A stretch of 64,000 nucleotides of DNA. It comes from Ponticaulis sp. (GTDB taxonomy: Bacteria; Pseudomonadota; Alphaproteobacteria; Caulobacterales; Hyphomonadaceae). Location: positions 372,001-436,000 of the forward strand of contig NZLU01000046.1 in the NCBI GenBank assembly GCA_002692725.1, read 5' to 3'. Made by a program: the position numbers and the translations under genes. Below are positions 61,787-64,000 of the stretch, piece after piece. The notes beneath the pieces are model-generated. The model saw only the letters and a list, made by a program, of their open reading frames with translations, ran no database searches and was not told where the DNA came from. Every line of letters starts with the position of its first letter. The first letter of the stretch is position 1.

Positions 61787-63356
61787 AATCATCCTCGCCA
61801 TCCTGATGTTTCTCACCGCGATTGGCGCGCTGCTCATGGGCTATCCTGTGGCGCTCACCCTTGGCGGTGTCGCGCTCCTGTTCGCACTGATCGGTATTGG
61901 CCTCGGCGCATTCCCCGAACCCATGCTTCGCTCCCTGCCCAGCCGGATACAAGGCGAAACCATCATGCAGAACGAGACGCTCGTCGCCGTTCCGCTTTTC
62001 ATAATCATGGGCGTCATTCTCGAACGCTCCCGTGTCGCCGAAGACCTTCTGCACATTGCAAGTCGCCTGCTCGGAAAGGTCAGGGGCGGCCTCGGCTTTG
62101 CGGTCATCCTCGTCGGTGCACTTCTTGCCGCTTCGACCGGTATTGTCGGCGCGACCGTCATCACCATGACCCTCATCGCCCTGCCAACCATGCTGAAGCA
62201 AAACTATGATCCGCGCCTGGCCTCAGGCACCATTGCGGCATCCGGCACGCTCGGCCAGATCATTCCGCCCAGCATCGTTCTCATTCTGCTGGCGGATGCC
62301 GTTTCAAATGCGGCAAGTCAGGCCGCGAGCCGCATGGGTTCAGGCACCAGCTTTGTTGTCTCCGTGGGCGACCTCTTCTCGGGCGCCCTTATTCCAGGCT
62401 TCCTGCTCGTCGGCTTCTACCTAGCTTATGTCGCCTTCACTGCCTTCTTCAGACCCGCAGCCTGTCCCGCTGTCGAACAGGATGACTCCCCACCACTCAC
62501 GACGAAAGAGCTGACCTTCGGGCTCGGTGCGCCACTTCTTCTGATCATCGCCGTGCTCGGCTCCATCCTGTTCGGCATCGCAACCCCGACCGAAGCCGCG
62601 GCAGTTGGTGCAGCGGGCGCCGTACTGCTCGCAGGCCTGCGCCTCTCTCAGGAAAATGAAACCGGCCTGACGCGCCTCATCCTGATCTCGCTCGCGTCAA
62701 TCGTCGCCGTCATCCTGTTCCGTAACCTGTTCGATCTGCGGATCGCCGTTGAAACCGTGTCTGCCGTGAATGGCATCGGCATTGCGCTCACGCTCTTCGC
62801 CTCAGCGCTCTTCCTCACAGGCCTCGCAGCAGGAGCGCTCGTGCTTCACCGCCGCGAACAACTCATGCCCGCCATGAAAAGCGCGGTTGAGATCACATCC
62901 ATGGTCTTCCTTATCCTGATCGGTGCCAGCCTGTTCAGCCTCGTCTTTCGCGGCTTTGGCGGCGACGATCTGGTGCATGACCTTCTGTCAGCCACACCAG
63001 GCGGAAAATGGGGCGCGCTCATCGTCGCCATGCTGGTCATGTTTGTCCTCGGCTTTTTCCTCGACTTTATCGAGATCGTCTTTGTGGTGGTCCCACTCGT
63101 TGCCCCACCGCTCATCGTCGCGGGCTTTGATCCGGTCTGGCTCGCCATTCTCATGGCGCTGAACCTTCAGACGAGCTTCCTGACCCCGCCATTCGGCTTT
63201 GCGCTGTTCTACCTTCGAGGCGCGGCGCCCTCTGACCTCGAAACCCTCGATATCTGGAAAGGCGCGCTGCCCTACATTGGCCTGCAGCTCCTCATGATTG
63301 CCCTGGTCGCGGCCATCCCTGCCCTTGCAACCTGGCTCCCGAGCCTGACGCGATAG
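61776..63356 (+). CDS. TRAP transporter large permease (DctM family)
   Basis: A 526-residue large permease with about twelve or more membrane helices. Conserved elements are LVAVPLFIIMGVILERSRVA, ASTGIVGATVITMTLIALP and ASGTLGQIIPPSIVLILLAD. The sequence TPTEAAAVGAAGAVLL lies in the second half, and LNLQTSFLTPPFGFALFYLRG near the end. It is longer than typical DctM (about 430), with an extra segment after the seventh helix, as in the COG4664 mannitol/chloroaromatic type. Confidence 0.93.
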   Translation: MELEIILAILMFLTAIGALLMGYPVALTLGGVALLFALIGIGLGAFPEPMLRSLPSRIQGETIMQNETLVAVPLFIIMGVILERSRVAEDLLHIASRLLGKVRGGLGFAVILVGALLAASTGIVGATVITMTLIALPTMLKQNYDPRLASGTIAASGTLGQIIPPSIVLILLADAVSNAASQAASRMGSGTSFVVSVGDLFSGALIPGFLLVGFYLAYVAFTAFFRPAACPAVEQDDSPPLTTKELTFGLGAPLLLIIAVLGSILFGIATPTEAAAVGAAGAVLLAGLRLSQENETGLTRLILISLASIVAVILFRNLFDLRIAVETVSAVNGIGIALTLFASALFLTGLAAGALVLHRREQLMPAMKSAVEITSMVFLILIGASLFSLVFRGFGGDDLVHDLLSATPGGKWGALIVAMLVMFVLGFFLDFIEIVFVVVPLVAPPLIVAGFDPVWLAILMALNLQTSFLTPPFGFALFYLRGAAPSDLETLDIWKGALPYIGLQLLMIALVAAIPALATWLPSLTR

Positions 63357-63365
63357 CGCTACTGT

Positions 63366-64000
63366 TTAGGGGTTTGGCGGGAACATCCTACCACGATGAC
63401 CGGACAACTCCATTTCGGAGCCGTTCAGTCGCAAAGTCGAATGTCGTCTGAACGGGCTGAAAAGCTCAAGCACTGCCTCTTGTCTCCGCTCTAACATGTC
63501 CGAAGCCACCGTGCCTAATCCCTGAGTCTCGCAGAAATGAGCAAAGTCAAATTCATAGCTAAACAGATCTGGGTCATTCATCAGCGAGATAACTTGATCA
63601 ATTGTCTGCTGATTAAACTCAATGGAGTCATACTTGAACGGCATCTCTCCCGAGGATAGCTCTCGGATCGGATTGTAATTTGCGATAAAGACGCCATCAC
63701 AATGCGCCGCCTCCCAGGCAAGCCTGGTATTGCCGAGGGCTTTGAGAGCGTGAAACACCTGAAATTGATTGGCTCGAACTTGCATCGAAACGCCGGTTTC
63801 GGGCAATCCCCATCGGGTTCTGACAAGAAAACTCAGGCAATGTCCGGATAATTCACGTGCGTAATTGGTGACAAACAATCGTCGCGCCTCACTCGACCTG
63901 ATGCTCGCATCTGGCACCTTCTCGCTGCCGTAGCACGCCTCGTTTAACCTTGCCTCATAGTCTGCGCGCAATTGGCGTTGAGGATCGCTCTCGAAATCGG
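63366..64000 (-). CDS. Hypothetical protein, unrecognised (5' end beyond right edge)
   Basis: The frame is open from 63366 through the right edge, so the N-terminus lies outside the window; at least 210 residues are visible. I do not recognise the family. The visible part looks soluble, with two helical stretches: one around QVFHALKALGNTRLAWEAAH and one around DQVISLMNDPDLFSYEFDFA. The tail is basic, near GRMFPPNP. It is read toward the TRAP operon and stops ten bases after the dctM stop. G+C appears lower than in the neighbours. Confidence 0.55.
   Translation of the reverse strand, partial: DFESDPQRQLRADYEARLNEACYGSEKVPDASIRSSEARRLFVTNYARELSGHCLSFLVRTRWGLPETGVSMQVRANQFQVFHALKALGNTRLAWEAAHCDGVFIANYNPIRELSSGEMPFKYDSIEFNQQTIDQVISLMNDPDLFSYEFDFAHFCETQGLGTVASDMLERRQEAVLELFSPFRRHSTLRLNGSEMELSGHRGRMFPPNP

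Noticed and set aside
1-64000. CRISPR array, insertion sequence, prophage or integron
   Set aside because: No regular spaced repeats, transposase, integrase or phage structural gene was seen on either strand.

Overview
The window is about 57% GC and densely coded. The gene set points to an alphaproteobacterium of the Caulobacterales/Hyphomonadaceae type: a divK-pleD pair, CtrA-like and GANTC sites, DinB with an N-terminal zinc ribbon, a polyhydroxyalkanoate phasin, GGAAC-N16-CGTT general-stress promoters, and a tRNA-His with G1:U72, A73 and no G-1. The family assignment is inference; no rRNA lies in the window. I see no insertion sequence, prophage, integrase or CRISPR array.

Layout. 1-10.9 kb, nearly all minus strand: the start of acs, tRNA-His, the envelope/ribosome operon panB-yfgM-bamB-der, an acyl-CoA dehydrogenase, a leucine dehydrogenase-family enzyme, a methyltransferase-like protein, a lipoprotein hydrolase and a uracil-DNA glycosylase family protein. 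10.9-15.7 kb, plus: pirin, speE, an M28 peptidase lipoprotein, rlmJ, tRNA-Phe. 15.9-21.8 kb: osmC, then a block that looks like a general stress response island. It holds an ATP-grasp/C26 amidase fusion gene, an ElaB/YqjD-type membrane protein operon, a Crp/Fnr regulator, a sigma-like protein and a 50-residue membrane peptide, with four EcfG-type promoters. 21.9-32.6 kb: ndk, holC-pepA, lptFG, topA-rnr-nudix, rpmG. 32.6-43.6 kb: pleD-divK, dinB, ridA, a phosphodiesterase, a FemAB-like acetyltransferase, HIT, a compact transcript with a maximal Shine-Dalgarno sequence, an S41 peptidase and clpA-clpS. 43.6-48.4 kb: phasin, a D-Ala-D-Ala carboxypeptidase, a degenerate class II ribonucleotide reductase paralogue and a MarR regulator. 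48.5-56.3 kb: valine-catabolism genes, hemB, acetyltransferases and a scar of three truncated genes. 56.3-64 kb: motB, an SLC13 permease, bpt, a TRAP transporter and one partial unknown gene.

How the genes work together. Branched-chain amino acid and fatty-acid catabolism recurs in separate places (leucine dehydrogenase, two acyl-CoA dehydrogenases, 3-hydroxyisobutyryl-CoA hydrolase, 3-hydroxyisobutyrate dehydrogenase). Envelope biogenesis is represented by bamB, yfgM, lptFG and dac. Cell-cycle control is represented by divK, pleD and the CtrA-like sites.

The observations I rate highest are: (1) the EcfG-promoter island with an ATP-grasp ligase fused to a C26 amidase and a possible PhyR sigma-like mimic lacking a receiver; (2) the 26-codon ORF at 38748 with a 14-nt perfect match to the 16S tail, followed by three tandem hairpins; (3) the NrdJ paralogue that kept its C-terminus but lost a recognisable catalytic barrel; (4) the three-gene deletion scar at 53.2-54.5 kb. 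All assignments come from reading the sequence; no database search was run.
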